Of a stretch of DNA of 64,000 bases, positions 9,501 to 17,631 are shown piece after piece. The stretch spans positions 186,001 to 250,000 of the forward strand of contig NZ_JAFEWD010000003.1 in assembly GCF_017355855.1 (NCBI RefSeq), in the 5' to 3' direction. Source of the stretch: Pedobacter sp. SYSU D00535. GTDB taxonomy: Bacteria; Bacteroidota; Bacteroidia; Sphingobacteriales; Sphingobacteriaceae. Made by a program: the position numbers and the translations under genes. Position 1 is the first letter of the stretch. Every line of letters starts with the position of its first letter. A model generated the notes under the pieces. That model did no database searches. It had not been told where the DNA came from and worked only from the letters and a program-made list of their open reading frames with translations.

Positions 9501-10579
9501 AGAAACTGAAAAAGCTGATAGCCGATGGAGTTTTGAAAGGAAAAGCGGAGGAGGGCCGGGAGAAGCTGTTATTTGATCAGGAAGATCCGGCGGGAAGCAA
9601 CGTTAAGGTAGTTGATATGATCCTTATTCCCGCCAATGAAGAGGAAGCAGGAGCAGACGCCGACTGGCTCGCTGTCCAACAGGATGTGTTCTCGAGAGAT
9701 TATTCCTTAATCATCGTCAATCACTTCGAATACGATATCCAAAATGCCGCTACTAACCGAATAAAACTGGATTTTCTGGAGGCCTTGTTGCAGAAGCGGG
9801 TACGAAGTAAAATCTTTATACTCTCTACGGTCCATCCCATTACCTTTCTTGATTCACTGAACCAAACGGAGCTGAAAAAGGATGAAAGCTGCCGGCAGCC
9901 CCTGCACGATCTGGAGCGCTGGCATGTGCTGCTGGGGCATTTCTGCATCGTGGTAGAGAAGCTCGACCAGAAGGACGTGGTTTTTGAAGATGAAGCTCCG
10001 CTCTGGAAAAAGAACCTTCAGCTGGAAACGGCTCGCACCCACTTCCTTATACGGATGCGAGAACCGCTGGAAAAGGAGCTCGGGGCGAGGAACGAACTTG
10101 ATATTGATCCAGATTCTCTGGCTTTTAAGCTACAAACCGCCTCCCACTACTTTTACATGTACATCTGGCAGTCACTAACAAAGGAGGAGAAGTTTTTACT
10201 GTACGATTTGGCGGAGGACGGCCTGGTGAATCCCTACGACGACTACAACCTCTCGCTACTTTTAAGCAAGGGGCTGATTGTGAGGGAGGAGGGACGGTTG
10301 ACGCTTTTCAACAAAGGCTTTCGGAATTTTATCCTCACTGCCATTGGCGCTGTGGAGGTGATGAAGATCCGGCAGCAAATCAAAGACACCGGAAACTGGG
10401 GCAGGCTAAAAGTTCCGTTTATGATCCTCATCGTAGGCGTTCTGGCTTTCCTTTTTGCATCCCAGCAGGAAACCTACTCTACCCTACTCACTTATCTTGG
10501 CATCCTTACGGCCGCAGTACCTGTAGTACTCCGGTTCTTTACCTTGTTTGAAACCACTAACACTCCAAAAAATACCTGA
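6557..10579 (+). CDS. Giant multispanning protein with sensor-like region and degenerate P-loop NTPase-like region
   Basis: 1340 residues. A membrane segment lies near 12-32, then an extracytoplasmic part to about 240, a hairpin of two segments (about 245-300), and a second extracytoplasmic region of some 265 residues whose pattern (FWLDFNGNEI, SKREYFRRI, FSMVDKDGKVLYHSD) looks like a double Cache sensor. Further segments follow between about 568 and 800, and another near 925-945. A cytoplasmic part has GAPGAGKL at 974-981 (Walker A-like, but Leu replaces the usual Ser/Thr) and an SLIIVNHFEYD Walker-B-like strand near 1050. A winged-helix-like stretch (LLSKGLIVREEGRLTLFNKGFRNF) and two final membrane segments close the protein. 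I know no named family. Its gene ends 4 bases before the next start. Inference: a transmembrane sensor whose NTPase-like module controls a partner. Confidence 0.7.
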   Translation: MKNFFSFSRNKRIAFSTLFFVLVLAAVYLFIYVPSNVRHLEARQYRSLQNAEKNIQAKIDNSVGLLGNLLYRYRESREEYDATKVVSYIRNYSTENFKILPIKRVAGNGRGSSSDSSSAVAFSNGELLITHRKDSFEIGMSYKIEAFLRPLLSDDKFDEYLLLKKNNIVYQTFPSGATNIPTDSLRLRKSASLELDEKTIRLSGTDYKVFSQQLHISVDSLTLTGLLREKNYQYLKNKLPENITLLLLTLAIALVLFLPWIKLYQMGSKDRLTVADGAACLSVSMLLMSLLFFAFLKYNAVFRHAPENSGQPLRNLAASVQQSFQKELLAAVGALKGLDSERQRDSVLQKLSVAADTAGSLAIESRAKPLRRKLDSLEKKGVDINQVFWLDFNGNEINSWTAERQIAPPNNLSKREYFRRIIKANTYFLSDNSGQPYYLDQILSLTSGKFTSVISIPAEKQEVAVMSFNFKSLQKPVLPRGYLFSMVDKDGKVLYHSDNTKNLNENLLAEFTEPGELSTALNSGTSKLFQTRYLGKEFKVLAMPLPHLPYHLVVFEDTSFKHSRDAKNFIFSFLMLFGVFFILVLELLVVFIVSRRQSFLKKQYSDISWIGPHKCFYELYNTAILLNVVNILLLIIFYFFSSFLQFLFILLLSGAAITLALNYLYLRFYEINRPEQVVFKKRAVIALVVILLVINIAAGCLSGFGTFYAFEVLLALLSVLLLKYQQFIQGRLSRLKEKMRWRWTYTSGYSLMVFTRLIITSGIPVILFYEGVYDYELRLAARYKQAMFLQDLVETGSFSGKGEFKPATYYTDGVWVEALQNPAAADGLQDLVKKEDSLGSREEKASLSLFKTLTSLDIFDMEGRVRGAQESSSGFFRYNQLLDTAVTRTYYALGNGTYLGLKSAKMGYSLSGGVPELVLYLLIFLVALLLFWQILHRIIRKLFAQNLPREDGWETVDSVLLTDCRTNSLVFMIGAPGAGKLKKLKKLIADGVLKGKAEEGREKLLFDQEDPAGSNVKVVDMILIPANEEEAGADADWLAVQQDVFSRDYSLIIVNHFEYDIQNAATNRIKLDFLEALLQKRVRSKIFILSTVHPITFLDSLNQTELKKDESCRQPLHDLERWHVLLGHFCIVVEKLDQKDVVFEDEAPLWKKNLQLETARTHFLIRMREPLEKELGARNELDIDPDSLAFKLQTASHYFYMYIWQSLTKEEKFLLYDLAEDGLVNPYDDYNLSLLLSKGLIVREEGRLTLFNKGFRNFILTAIGAVEVMKIRQQIKDTGNWGRLKVPFMILIVGVLAFLFASQQETYSTLLTYLGILTAAVPVVLRFFTLFETTNTPKNT

Positions 10580-10583
10580 TCAT

Positions 10584-11624
10584 ATGAAACGTATCATCAC
10601 CTGCAGCGACGGCACCTGGAACCTTCCGGGTGATACAGAGGGGGGCAAGGTAGTCCGCACCAATGTTCAAAAAATTTTCGAAGCCATTTGCAATGAAGAT
10701 CCTTCAGGGATCCATCAAATAAAGTACTACGACGAAGGAATTGGGGTAGAAGGAAGTAAGTTGCGACGTATGATCGATGGTGCGATTGGCGGTGGTATTG
10801 ATCAGAACATCTTAGACATCTATAAATTTATCTGCTGGAACTACTCCCAGGGTGATGAAATTTATTTGTTCGGCTTCAGTCGCGGAGCTTACACCGCCCG
10901 TAGTCTGGCCGGTCTCATCCGCAACTCCGGTCTTGTGAAGAATAATAATCTGACCCTCATCAATAAAGCCTATGAAATCTATCGCGATCGCTCGGAAGAA
11001 ACCAGTCCGGATGGACCGGTTTCCCGCAGCTTTCGCGAAAAGTACAGCCAACCTGACGTTCGTATTAAATTTATTGGTGTTTGGGATACCGTGGGCTCTT
11101 TGGGAGTACCGGTGAATATTCTTGGGAGCAACAAGAAATACGAGTTTCACGATACCAAGCTAAGCAGTTACGTCGATTATGCCTACCAGGCCCTGGCGCT
11201 GGACGAACGTCGGAAGTCATTTAAACCTGCGGTTTGGCAGCAGAGCGAGTATGTAATTAAACACAGACTGCCACAGGTGTTGGAACAGGTCTGGTTCTGC
11301 GGCGTTCATTCGGATGTCGGCGGCGGCTATCCGGAGGAAGGCTTAAGCGATATTCCCCTTGCCTGGATGCTGGAGAAGGCCGAAAAGACAGGGCTAGCTT
11401 TTGAGAAGGGCTACGTACAACAGAATATACATCCCAATGCCTTAGCAGCGATTCATGATTCATTCGCCGCGCCGTTTTCCTGGCAGGGCCAGCATGTTCG
11501 AAAGATTGCTGAGAGACCGGATTCGCATGAAACGGTTCATCCTTCTGTTTACGATCGCATGCAGGCAGGCCTCGGTTACAAGCCCGAGAACGTTCCTGCC
11601 CTGTCTTTAGCTGGTGTTCAATAG
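10584..11624 (+). CDS. DUF2235 (Tle1-like) alpha/beta hydrolase
   Basis: 346 residues from ATG 10584. This start gives the family-typical opening MKRIITCSDGTWN; a longer reading frame from 10548 would overlap the upstream gene. The nucleophile elbow is GFSRGA (Ser99), followed by GVWDTVGSLG (Asp168) and CGVHSDVGGGYP (His242), so the Ser-Asp-His triad looks complete. DUF2235 includes type VI secretion phospholipase effectors of the Tle1 group, but also many housekeeping hydrolases. No signal peptide or membrane segment is visible, so it is probably cytoplasmic unless exported by another route. It is the last gene of the operon, and its substrate is unknown (phospholipid ester is a guess). Confidence 0.85.
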   Translation: MKRIITCSDGTWNLPGDTEGGKVVRTNVQKIFEAICNEDPSGIHQIKYYDEGIGVEGSKLRRMIDGAIGGGIDQNILDIYKFICWNYSQGDEIYLFGFSRGAYTARSLAGLIRNSGLVKNNNLTLINKAYEIYRDRSEETSPDGPVSRSFREKYSQPDVRIKFIGVWDTVGSLGVPVNILGSNKKYEFHDTKLSSYVDYAYQALALDERRKSFKPAVWQQSEYVIKHRLPQVLEQVWFCGVHSDVGGGYPEEGLSDIPLAWMLEKAEKTGLAFEKGYVQQNIHPNALAAIHDSFAAPFSWQGQHVRKIAERPDSHETVHPSVYDRMQAGLGYKPENVPALSLAGVQ

Positions 11625-11737
11625 TGAAGGGGAACTTGCTTTCGTGTAACCTTAACTACCCCGGATCCCTATAAGGACAGGGATTTGTCTTGCCAAGTTT
11701 TTTTGAGGGAGATAAATTCTATGTTCAATGATCAGAT

Positions 11738-12541
11738 ATGACACAAGTAAACCACCGAGTAAACAGAGTTGAAAAATACACGCTGCAAGTAAGGCCGCTT
11801 GCTCTTATTGTTCTGGCTATTATCTTTAATACGAATGTGCAGGCTCAGACTCTGAAGAACCTGGTGAAAAAGAATTTGGGTAAAGACAGTTCACTGGTTA
11901 AAACAGTAAAAGCTTCGGGAGTACTGCAGCCTTCATCGCTGAGTCTTGCAGAGATCACTTCTGGCTTGAAGGAGGCACTTAACAAAGGAGTAGAAAAAGG
12001 GACAGGTCGTTTATCCATGACAGATGGTTTCTTCAAAAGGGAAGCAGTGAAAATTCTGATGCCTGAAGAAGCACGGAAAATAGAAAGCACGCTAAGAAGT
12101 GCCGGCATGGGTAAACTAGTAGACGACGCGATCCTCACCATGAACAGGGCAGCAGAAGATGCGGCAAAGGGCGCCTCCCCAATCTTTCTTAGCGCAATTA
12201 AAAACATGAGTATTGCTGATGCAAAAGCTATTCTTAGCGGACCAGATACCGCTGCTACCGGATATCTGCGCAAGCAGACAAGTGCTTCACTAGTCGCAGC
12301 GTTTAAACCCCTTATTCAGCAGTCGCTCGACAAGGTGAATGCGACAAAAAATTGGAATACGATGATCACTGCTTACAACAAAATTCCCCTGGTAAAAAAG
12401 CAAAACCCCGACCTTGCCGCTTTTGTGACCGGGAAGGCGATCTCGGGTGTATTCTATGAAATCGCAGCAGAGGAAATACTGATCCGAAAAGATCCATTAG
12501 CCAGGACGTCCGACCTTCTGAAAAAAGTGTTTGGAAGATAA
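11738..12541 (+). CDS. DUF4197 family exported protein
   Basis: 267 residues. The N-terminus is rather long (basic residues 1-18, hydrophobic about 22-33, cleavage plausible after NVQAQ). The body matches my memory of DUF4197: EITSGLKEALNKGVEKG, then KILMPEEARKIE, MNRAAEDAA and AAFKPLIQQSLDKV. It is all-helical and predicted periplasmic; function is unknown. It is 113 bases after the DUF2235 gene with only a weak hairpin between (ATCCCT 11665-11670 with AGGGAT 11679-11684), so it may or may not share that transcript. Confidence 0.8.
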   Translation: MTQVNHRVNRVEKYTLQVRPLALIVLAIIFNTNVQAQTLKNLVKKNLGKDSSLVKTVKASGVLQPSSLSLAEITSGLKEALNKGVEKGTGRLSMTDGFFKREAVKILMPEEARKIESTLRSAGMGKLVDDAILTMNRAAEDAAKGASPIFLSAIKNMSIADAKAILSGPDTAATGYLRKQTSASLVAAFKPLIQQSLDKVNATKNWNTMITAYNKIPLVKKQNPDLAAFVTGKAISGVFYEIAAEEILIRKDPLARTSDLLKKVFGR

Positions 12542-12644
12542 ATTCTTTCCCTGGAAGTAGCGATAAAACTTGATCTAATCCTTAATTCAGTTTAACCTTC
12601 AGTTAATAGCCTGTAGCTAGAATTGCGCATTCAAAACTATAGGC

Positions 12645-15446
12645 ATGAATTTAAGTTTACGTTTCTTTCAATTTCTTGTTTTTATTTCCCTCAGCACGTT
12701 TACAGCTTTTGCTCAAAACGGGCTGGTAGTAGGAAAGGTGGTGGATAGTCAGAAGCTGTCTTTGCCCGGCGCCACATTGCGGCTTAGCGGCGATAATAGA
12801 TATACTGTTTCCACGGAGAAAGGAACCTTCGAGTTTCTTAATGTTCCGGCAGGCAACTATACATTAACAGTCAGCTACCTGGGCTACAAAACCTGGTCAA
12901 AGGATATCGCCGTAAATGCCGGTCGCGCTACTGATGTTGCGGTAGCTCTTGAGGAGGCCTCCATTATCGGGAAGGAAGTAGTAGTGATGGGCGACCGTCT
13001 CCGCGGACAAGCACGGGCGTTGAACCAGCAGAAAACAAACGCAAATATTTCTAACATCGTTTCAACGGATCAGATCGGTCGTTTTCCAGATGCGAACATC
13101 GGCGACGCTATCAAAAGAATTCCCGGTGTAACCATGCAGAACGATCAGGGAGAAGCACGGGATATCATCATCCGCGGCCTCGCACCTGAACTTAATTCAG
13201 TTTCCCTTAACGGGGATAGGATCCCGTCTGCGGAAGGAGACAACCGACGCATTCAAATGGACCTGATCCCATCGGATATGATCCAAACGATAGAGGTGAA
13301 CAAAACACTCACGCCCGACATGGATGCCGATGCAATTGGGGGCTCGGTAAATCTGATTACCCGGGCTGCACCTAATGGTTTACGCCTATCCGGAACCTTG
13401 TCGTCTGGTTACAATCCGATCCGCTCAAAAGCTTTGTACACAGGTTCTTTTGTAGCTGGAAACCGATTCCTGGAGAATAAACTGGGAGTGGTCTTAAGCG
13501 GATCTTACAATAACAACGACTACGGCTCTGACGATATCGAGGCTACCTGGAAACAAGAGGACGGAAAAGTGTTCGTGGAAGAGCAGGAAGTGCGCCAGTA
13601 TTTTGTGCAGCGGATCAGAAGAAGTGTGTCGCTGGCATCCGACTTTAAATTTAATCCTAAGAACACGATATCCTTTACCGGAATGTACAACTGGCGGGAT
13701 GATCGCGAGAACCGCTACCGTCTTCGTTTTACTGACATTGAGATGGATGGAAACAGCTTTGTAGGTAATATCGAACGCGAAACAAAAGGCGGAATCGGGA
13801 ACAACAGAAATAAAGACACTCGTCTGGAAGACCAGCGTGTGCAGAATTATTCCCTTCGCGGCGATCACCTTTTAGGTGCTGCTGTGGATTTAGACTGGGG
13901 ATTTTCTTATTCAACTGCCCGCGAGTTGAGGCCCAACGAGCGATATATCAACTTTGAAGCGGAAGAACAAGATATAAGTCTTGATCTGGCCAATCCTGAG
14001 CGTCCTTTTGCCAACAGCAGTACGGGTCTTGCTGATTTCGAACTTAACGAGATCACGGAAAATAGAAACTTCACAAAGGAGGATGAACTGGGCGGCCGGA
14101 TCAACTTCAGACTTCCCTTAAGCTTGGTGAACGGACAAAAAGGTCGCCTGAGATTTGGAGCGCGCTTACGTCTGAAAGATAAAGAGCGCGAAAATAACTT
14201 TTTTGAATTCAGTCCCGAAGGCGCCAATGAGGATGCTTTCGAGAATTTAGGCACAGTCCCCACCCTTTCATTCGATCCGAAGAATTATCAGCCTGGGGCT
14301 CATTACCTGAGAGGACCGTTTGTCGATGCGCAGTTTTTGGGCAAACTGAACCTTGGAAATGGGTTTGAGCAGGAAGCTAAGCCGGAAGAGTACGCGTCGA
14401 TCAACTACAACGCAAAAGAGACAATCGGAGCCGGATATGTTCGTTTTGACCAGGATTTCAACAGAAAGCTTTCAGGTATCTTCGGTGTTCGCTTCGAACA
14501 AACCTGGTTGAAATATACGGGGAATATCGTAGAAGATGAAGAAGAGCTGGTAGGATCGAGAACAAACAAGAATAATTATCTCAATATTCTTCCCTCTGCT
14601 ACCTTGCGTTTTAATGCTACGGACAACCTGATTTTCCGTTTGGCTGCAACCACTTCTTTGGCAAGGCCAAACTACTACGATCTGGTACCTTACTTCGATA
14701 ATAGGATTAGCGACGAGGAGCTGTTTGTAGGCAACGAATCCTTGAAGGCAGCTTACGCTACGAACTTTGATTTCATCGCCGAAAACTACTTTAAGTCTGT
14801 TGGTCTTATCTCTGCAGGAGCATTTTACAAGAACATCAGCGATTTCATTTATCGTTATCGCAGCAACTCTTACACTACAGCTAACTTTGGCGCTGATTTT
14901 CCTGGTGTCGCTAATCCGATTGCTGCAGGCGACGAGTGGACGTTCATACAACCTCGTAACGGAGATGACGTTCAGGTTTACGGATTTGAAATTGCGTTGC
15001 AGCGCCAGTTAGATTTCCTTCCGGGATTTCTGAAAGGTTTTGGAGTGTATGCGAATTACACGTTTACACGTTCTAAGACGGATGGTATTTTCAACGAGGA
15101 CGGAGAAGAAAGAACCGACGCGAAGTTCCCTGGCACCGCTCCGAATCTTTACAACTTCTCTCTGTCTTATGAAACGAAGCGCTTCAGCTCACGCCTCTCT
15201 GCTAACTATGCCGACTCTTATGTTTTTGAGTTAGGAGGAAACGCGTTCGAAGACAGCTATTACGATAGCCAGTTTTTCCTCGACGCCAACGCCTCTTACC
15301 GCTTTACATCGAAATGGCGTCTTTTTGCCGAGGCCAACAACCTCACCAATCAGCCGCTGCGTTTTTATCAAGGTGTGAAGAGCCGCACCATGCAGGAAGA
15401 ATTTTACCGCCCTCGTTATAACGTTGGCCTTAAGTTTGATTTTTAA
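12645..15446 (+). CDS. TonB-dependent receptor, phytase-associated
   Basis: 933 residues. A signal peptide (about 1-23, ending FAQ) is followed by a carboxypeptidase-regulatory-like beta-sandwich (about 27-108: VVGKVVDSQKLSLPGATLRL). The TonB plug comes next (about 130-240: IGRFPDANIGDAIKRIPGV, DIIIRGLAPELNSVSLNGDR), then a 22-strand-type barrel ending in Phe (VGLKFDF). The plug motif resembles the TonB-Xanth-Caul group. The next gene is a beta-propeller phytase, a pairing known from Gram-negative bacteria, so I infer uptake of inositol phosphate or a phytate-derived ligand across the outer membrane. A strong hairpin immediately follows its stop, so much transcription may end before the phytase gene. 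Confidence 0.9.
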   Translation: MNLSLRFFQFLVFISLSTFTAFAQNGLVVGKVVDSQKLSLPGATLRLSGDNRYTVSTEKGTFEFLNVPAGNYTLTVSYLGYKTWSKDIAVNAGRATDVAVALEEASIIGKEVVVMGDRLRGQARALNQQKTNANISNIVSTDQIGRFPDANIGDAIKRIPGVTMQNDQGEARDIIIRGLAPELNSVSLNGDRIPSAEGDNRRIQMDLIPSDMIQTIEVNKTLTPDMDADAIGGSVNLITRAAPNGLRLSGTLSSGYNPIRSKALYTGSFVAGNRFLENKLGVVLSGSYNNNDYGSDDIEATWKQEDGKVFVEEQEVRQYFVQRIRRSVSLASDFKFNPKNTISFTGMYNWRDDRENRYRLRFTDIEMDGNSFVGNIERETKGGIGNNRNKDTRLEDQRVQNYSLRGDHLLGAAVDLDWGFSYSTARELRPNERYINFEAEEQDISLDLANPERPFANSSTGLADFELNEITENRNFTKEDELGGRINFRLPLSLVNGQKGRLRFGARLRLKDKERENNFFEFSPEGANEDAFENLGTVPTLSFDPKNYQPGAHYLRGPFVDAQFLGKLNLGNGFEQEAKPEEYASINYNAKETIGAGYVRFDQDFNRKLSGIFGVRFEQTWLKYTGNIVEDEEELVGSRTNKNNYLNILPSATLRFNATDNLIFRLAATTSLARPNYYDLVPYFDNRISDEELFVGNESLKAAYATNFDFIAENYFKSVGLISAGAFYKNISDFIYRYRSNSYTTANFGADFPGVANPIAAGDEWTFIQPRNGDDVQVYGFEIALQRQLDFLPGFLKGFGVYANYTFTRSKTDGIFNEDGEERTDAKFPGTAPNLYNFSLSYETKRFSSRLSANYADSYVFELGGNAFEDSYYDSQFFLDANASYRFTSKWRLFAEANNLTNQPLRFYQGVKSRTMQEEFYRPRYNVGLKFDF

Positions 15447-15464
15447 TTTTTCTATCAATTTATG

Positions 15465-15493
15465 AAGCCGGAATATCAGTTTCCGGCTTTTTA
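15465..15493 (+). terminator. Hairpin terminator after the TonB receptor
   Basis: AAGCCGGAA (15465-15473) pairs perfectly with TTCCGGCTT (15481-15489) over a 7-base loop, followed by a T-rich run. It lies between the receptor stop and the preferred phytase start at 15504, so it may act as a partial terminator within the pair. Confidence 0.7.
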
Positions 15494-15503
15494 TGCTTTT
15501 ATT

Positions 15504-16553
15504 ATGTTCAGAACCAGCCTTTTTTTAATCGCTTCAATAAGTCTCTTCGCTTGCAGCACCAAAAGGAGTATCGCTCCAAATGCGCTAAAACCAACCGTTA
15601 TCTCTCAACAAGTAGAATTTGATACCGACGACCCCGCTATCTGGATCAATAAGGCAGATCCTGCAAAAAGCCTTGTAATCGGCACAGACAAAGAAACTAA
15701 CGGTGGGATTTATGCTTTCGACCTTCAGGGTAAGATTGTGAACAAAGTAACCGGCATTCAGCGACCAAATAACGTCGATGTAGCATATAATTTCAAGGTA
15801 GGAGGTAAAACGGTAGATATTGCTGTAGCTACCGAAAGGGAAACTGATAAAATCCGTGTATTCAGTCTTCCTGATCTTCGTCCGCTCGATAATGGTGGCA
15901 TAGAGGTTTTTGGTGGAGAAACCGATCGTTCTCCGATGGGAATAGCGTTGTACACGCGGCCGTCTGATCAGGCAGTTTTCGCCATCGTTGGTCGGAAATT
16001 TGGTCCGGAAGACAACTACCTCTTTCAATATCAATTGCAGGAGGAAAACGGTGTAGTCGGGGCTAGTCTGGTAAGACGATTCGGTAAATTCAGCCGTAAG
16101 AAGGAAATCGAGAGTATCGCTGTAGATAATGAGCTCGGCTTTGTTTACTTTTCCGACGAAGGATCTGGGGTGCACAAGTACTATGCCGACCCGCTGAAAG
16201 GAAATGAAGAACTGGCTTTTTTTGGTGGAAAGGACTTCAAGTCTGACATCGAGGGCATTTCCATTTATAAAACGGGGGATAAAACCGGCTATCTTCTGAT
16301 CTCCAACCAACAAGCGAACAGCTTTAATGTCTATCCAAGGGAAGGGAGCGGTTCTAACATTCATGCCCACCATCGCATTACCGAAATACCTTTTTCTACG
16401 CTGGAGAGCGATGGCTCTGAGGTGACCAATGTAAACCTGGGACCAGCATTTCCAAAAGGCTTGTTTGTGGCAATGAGCAATGGAAAGGTTTTTCATTACT
16501 ACGATTGGCGACTGATCGAATCTCGAATTCTCGAACCTCTGAACAAAAAATAG
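15504..16553 (+). CDS. Beta-propeller phytase lipoprotein (3-phytase type)
   Basis: 349 residues from ATG 15504. The start gives a clean lipoprotein signal (LIASISLFAC, Cys17). The upstream in-frame ATG at 15462 would put the first codons inside a terminator hairpin. Beta-propeller phytase marks are present: DTDDPAIWIN near residue 40, GTDKETNGGIYAFDLQG, RPNNVDV, then ESIAVDNELGFVYFSDEG and DIEGISIY. These acidic loops bind the Ca ions and phosphate groups. It should remove phosphate from phytate at the cell surface or in the periplasm, working with the preceding TonB receptor. Confidence 0.85.
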   Translation: MFRTSLFLIASISLFACSTKRSIAPNALKPTVISQQVEFDTDDPAIWINKADPAKSLVIGTDKETNGGIYAFDLQGKIVNKVTGIQRPNNVDVAYNFKVGGKTVDIAVATERETDKIRVFSLPDLRPLDNGGIEVFGGETDRSPMGIALYTRPSDQAVFAIVGRKFGPEDNYLFQYQLQEENGVVGASLVRRFGKFSRKKEIESIAVDNELGFVYFSDEGSGVHKYYADPLKGNEELAFFGGKDFKSDIEGISIYKTGDKTGYLLISNQQANSFNVYPREGSGSNIHAHHRITEIPFSTLESDGSEVTNVNLGPAFPKGLFVAMSNGKVFHYYDWRLIESRILEPLNKK

Positions 16554-16558
16554 CCACC

Positions 16559-16600
16559 AAAACAGGGCAGGCAGCTAAATGCTGGCTACCCTGTTTTGCT
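16559..16600 (+). terminator. Terminator after the phytase gene
   Basis: AAAACAGGG (16559-16567) pairs with CCCTGTTTT (16589-16597), with an inner CAGC/GCTG stem. It starts 6 bases after the phytase stop. Confidence 0.7.
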
Positions 16601-16703
16601 TTAGCTCTCATCAGGCGCTTTATCACCTGAAGTTGGAACGCCGGTATCCCCGGCTTTCTTTGCTTCTGTCCTTAAATTCTTAGATACTTGTTGCGTCATT
16701 TCA

Positions 16704-17198
16704 ATGCTTCACGTTATGACAGAACTAAAAAGAATGATCACATTAAGAAAAGCTGCCCTCGAAGATATCCCATCCTTACAACAATTGTATGTCGATACGA
16801 TCAGTAATAGCTGTGGTAATGACTATGACGAGGAGCAGTTGGCGGTATGGAAGTCTTCCATTAAAAATGGAGAACGTTGGAGGCAGGCGGTAGAGAGTCA
16901 GTATTTCCTTGTTGCCGAGTTGGCCGGACAAATCGCAGGATTTGGCTCTCTGAAAGAGGGAGAATATGTAGACTTTATGTACACCCATCATCTCTTTCAG
17001 CGCTGCGGTATTGCTGATGCTATTTTCGCGGCGCTTGAGCAAGAAGCTGAAAGGCAAAATAAAGATCGGCTGTATGCGGATGTAAGTAAGACAGCTCGAC
17101 CGTTTTTTGAGCGGAAAGGCTTCAAGGTTTTGAAAGAGAATGACAATTTGATAAAAGGGGTACACATCACGAATTATCGGATGGAAAAGCTGAGGTAA
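16704..17198 (+). CDS. GNAT family N-acetyltransferase
   Basis: Up to 164 residues. The GNAT fold is seen from ITLRKAALEDIPSLQQLY (strand 1 and helix 1), through a YFLVAELAGQIAGFGSL hairpin and YVDFMYTHHLFQRCGIADAIFAALEQEA (acetyl-CoA loop and helix), to a C-terminal ADVSKTARPFFERKGFKVLKENDN. The acetyl-CoA loop is QRCGIA rather than the canonical R/QxxGxG/A, still within the family range. Internal ATGs at 16716 and 16734 are possible starts; the last begins exactly at the domain. The substrate cannot be predicted. Confidence 0.85.
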   Translation: MLHVMTELKRMITLRKAALEDIPSLQQLYVDTISNSCGNDYDEEQLAVWKSSIKNGERWRQAVESQYFLVAELAGQIAGFGSLKEGEYVDFMYTHHLFQRCGIADAIFAALEQEAERQNKDRLYADVSKTARPFFERKGFKVLKENDNLIKGVHITNYRMEKLR

Positions 17199-17230
17199 AA
17201 CCGAAATCAACAGAGCTTGATAGTCAAAAC

Positions 17231-17614
17231 CTAAGCGATCAGCCAGTCCCGGGCGGCAGCAGCATCACGGAAAATGCGGCAGTCTAGGTTTAGCTCATTA
17301 GCTTTCTGTGTTAACGATTCTGCAGCCACCTTCCCGAAGTAGTGCTGAGGGCAAACCATGGCAACCATGTCAACGCCCGTCCTCACGAGCTTCGGTATGA
17401 ACTCCTCCGCCAGCCACTTTTGGTCGTCCTGACTGATCATCAGCATGTCCTTTACATCCGCCAGCACCTTCGAGCACTTGTAGTTCTGAACTAGTTCAAA
17501 CATAAACGCTGTGCCCGCATGGAACTCGGAACTTGTTGCATAGCCATCCCAATCCATTACTACCATCTTCTCTGTTTCCTGGTAATAAATATGATATGGT
17601 TTTTGCGTTGTCAT
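17231..17614 (-). CDS. STAS/SpoIIAA-like domain protein
   Basis: 127 residues, a single alpha/beta domain: VVMDWDGYATSSEF (strand), FELVQNY helix, SKVLADVKDM (strand and turn), WLAEEFIPKLVRTGVDMVAMVCPQHYFGK, ending in CRIFRDAAAARDWL. It resembles SpoIIAA/STAS-like regulators common in Bacteroidota. The same pattern forms the C-terminal domain of the histidine kinase at 61989-64000 (VDWKGF, SKVLNDN, AGLTHFAWV, AAEWL). Function is unknown, but a link to phospho-signalling is plausible. It converges with the upstream GNAT gene. Confidence 0.7.
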   Translation of the reverse strand: MTTQKPYHIYYQETEKMVVMDWDGYATSSEFHAGTAFMFELVQNYKCSKVLADVKDMLMISQDDQKWLAEEFIPKLVRTGVDMVAMVCPQHYFGKVAAESLTQKANELNLDCRIFRDAAAARDWLIA

Positions 17615-17631
17615 GTTAATTATTGATCCTG

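Noticed and set aside
10584-11624. Calling the DUF2235 gene a type VI secretion effector.
   Set aside because: No T6SS structural gene, VgrG/PAAR carrier or immunity gene is in the window; the family also has non-secreted members.
15585-16496. 303-codon minus-strand frame opposite the phytase gene.
   Set aside because: Antisense to a gene with clear phytase motifs; its own translation shows no recognisable domain.
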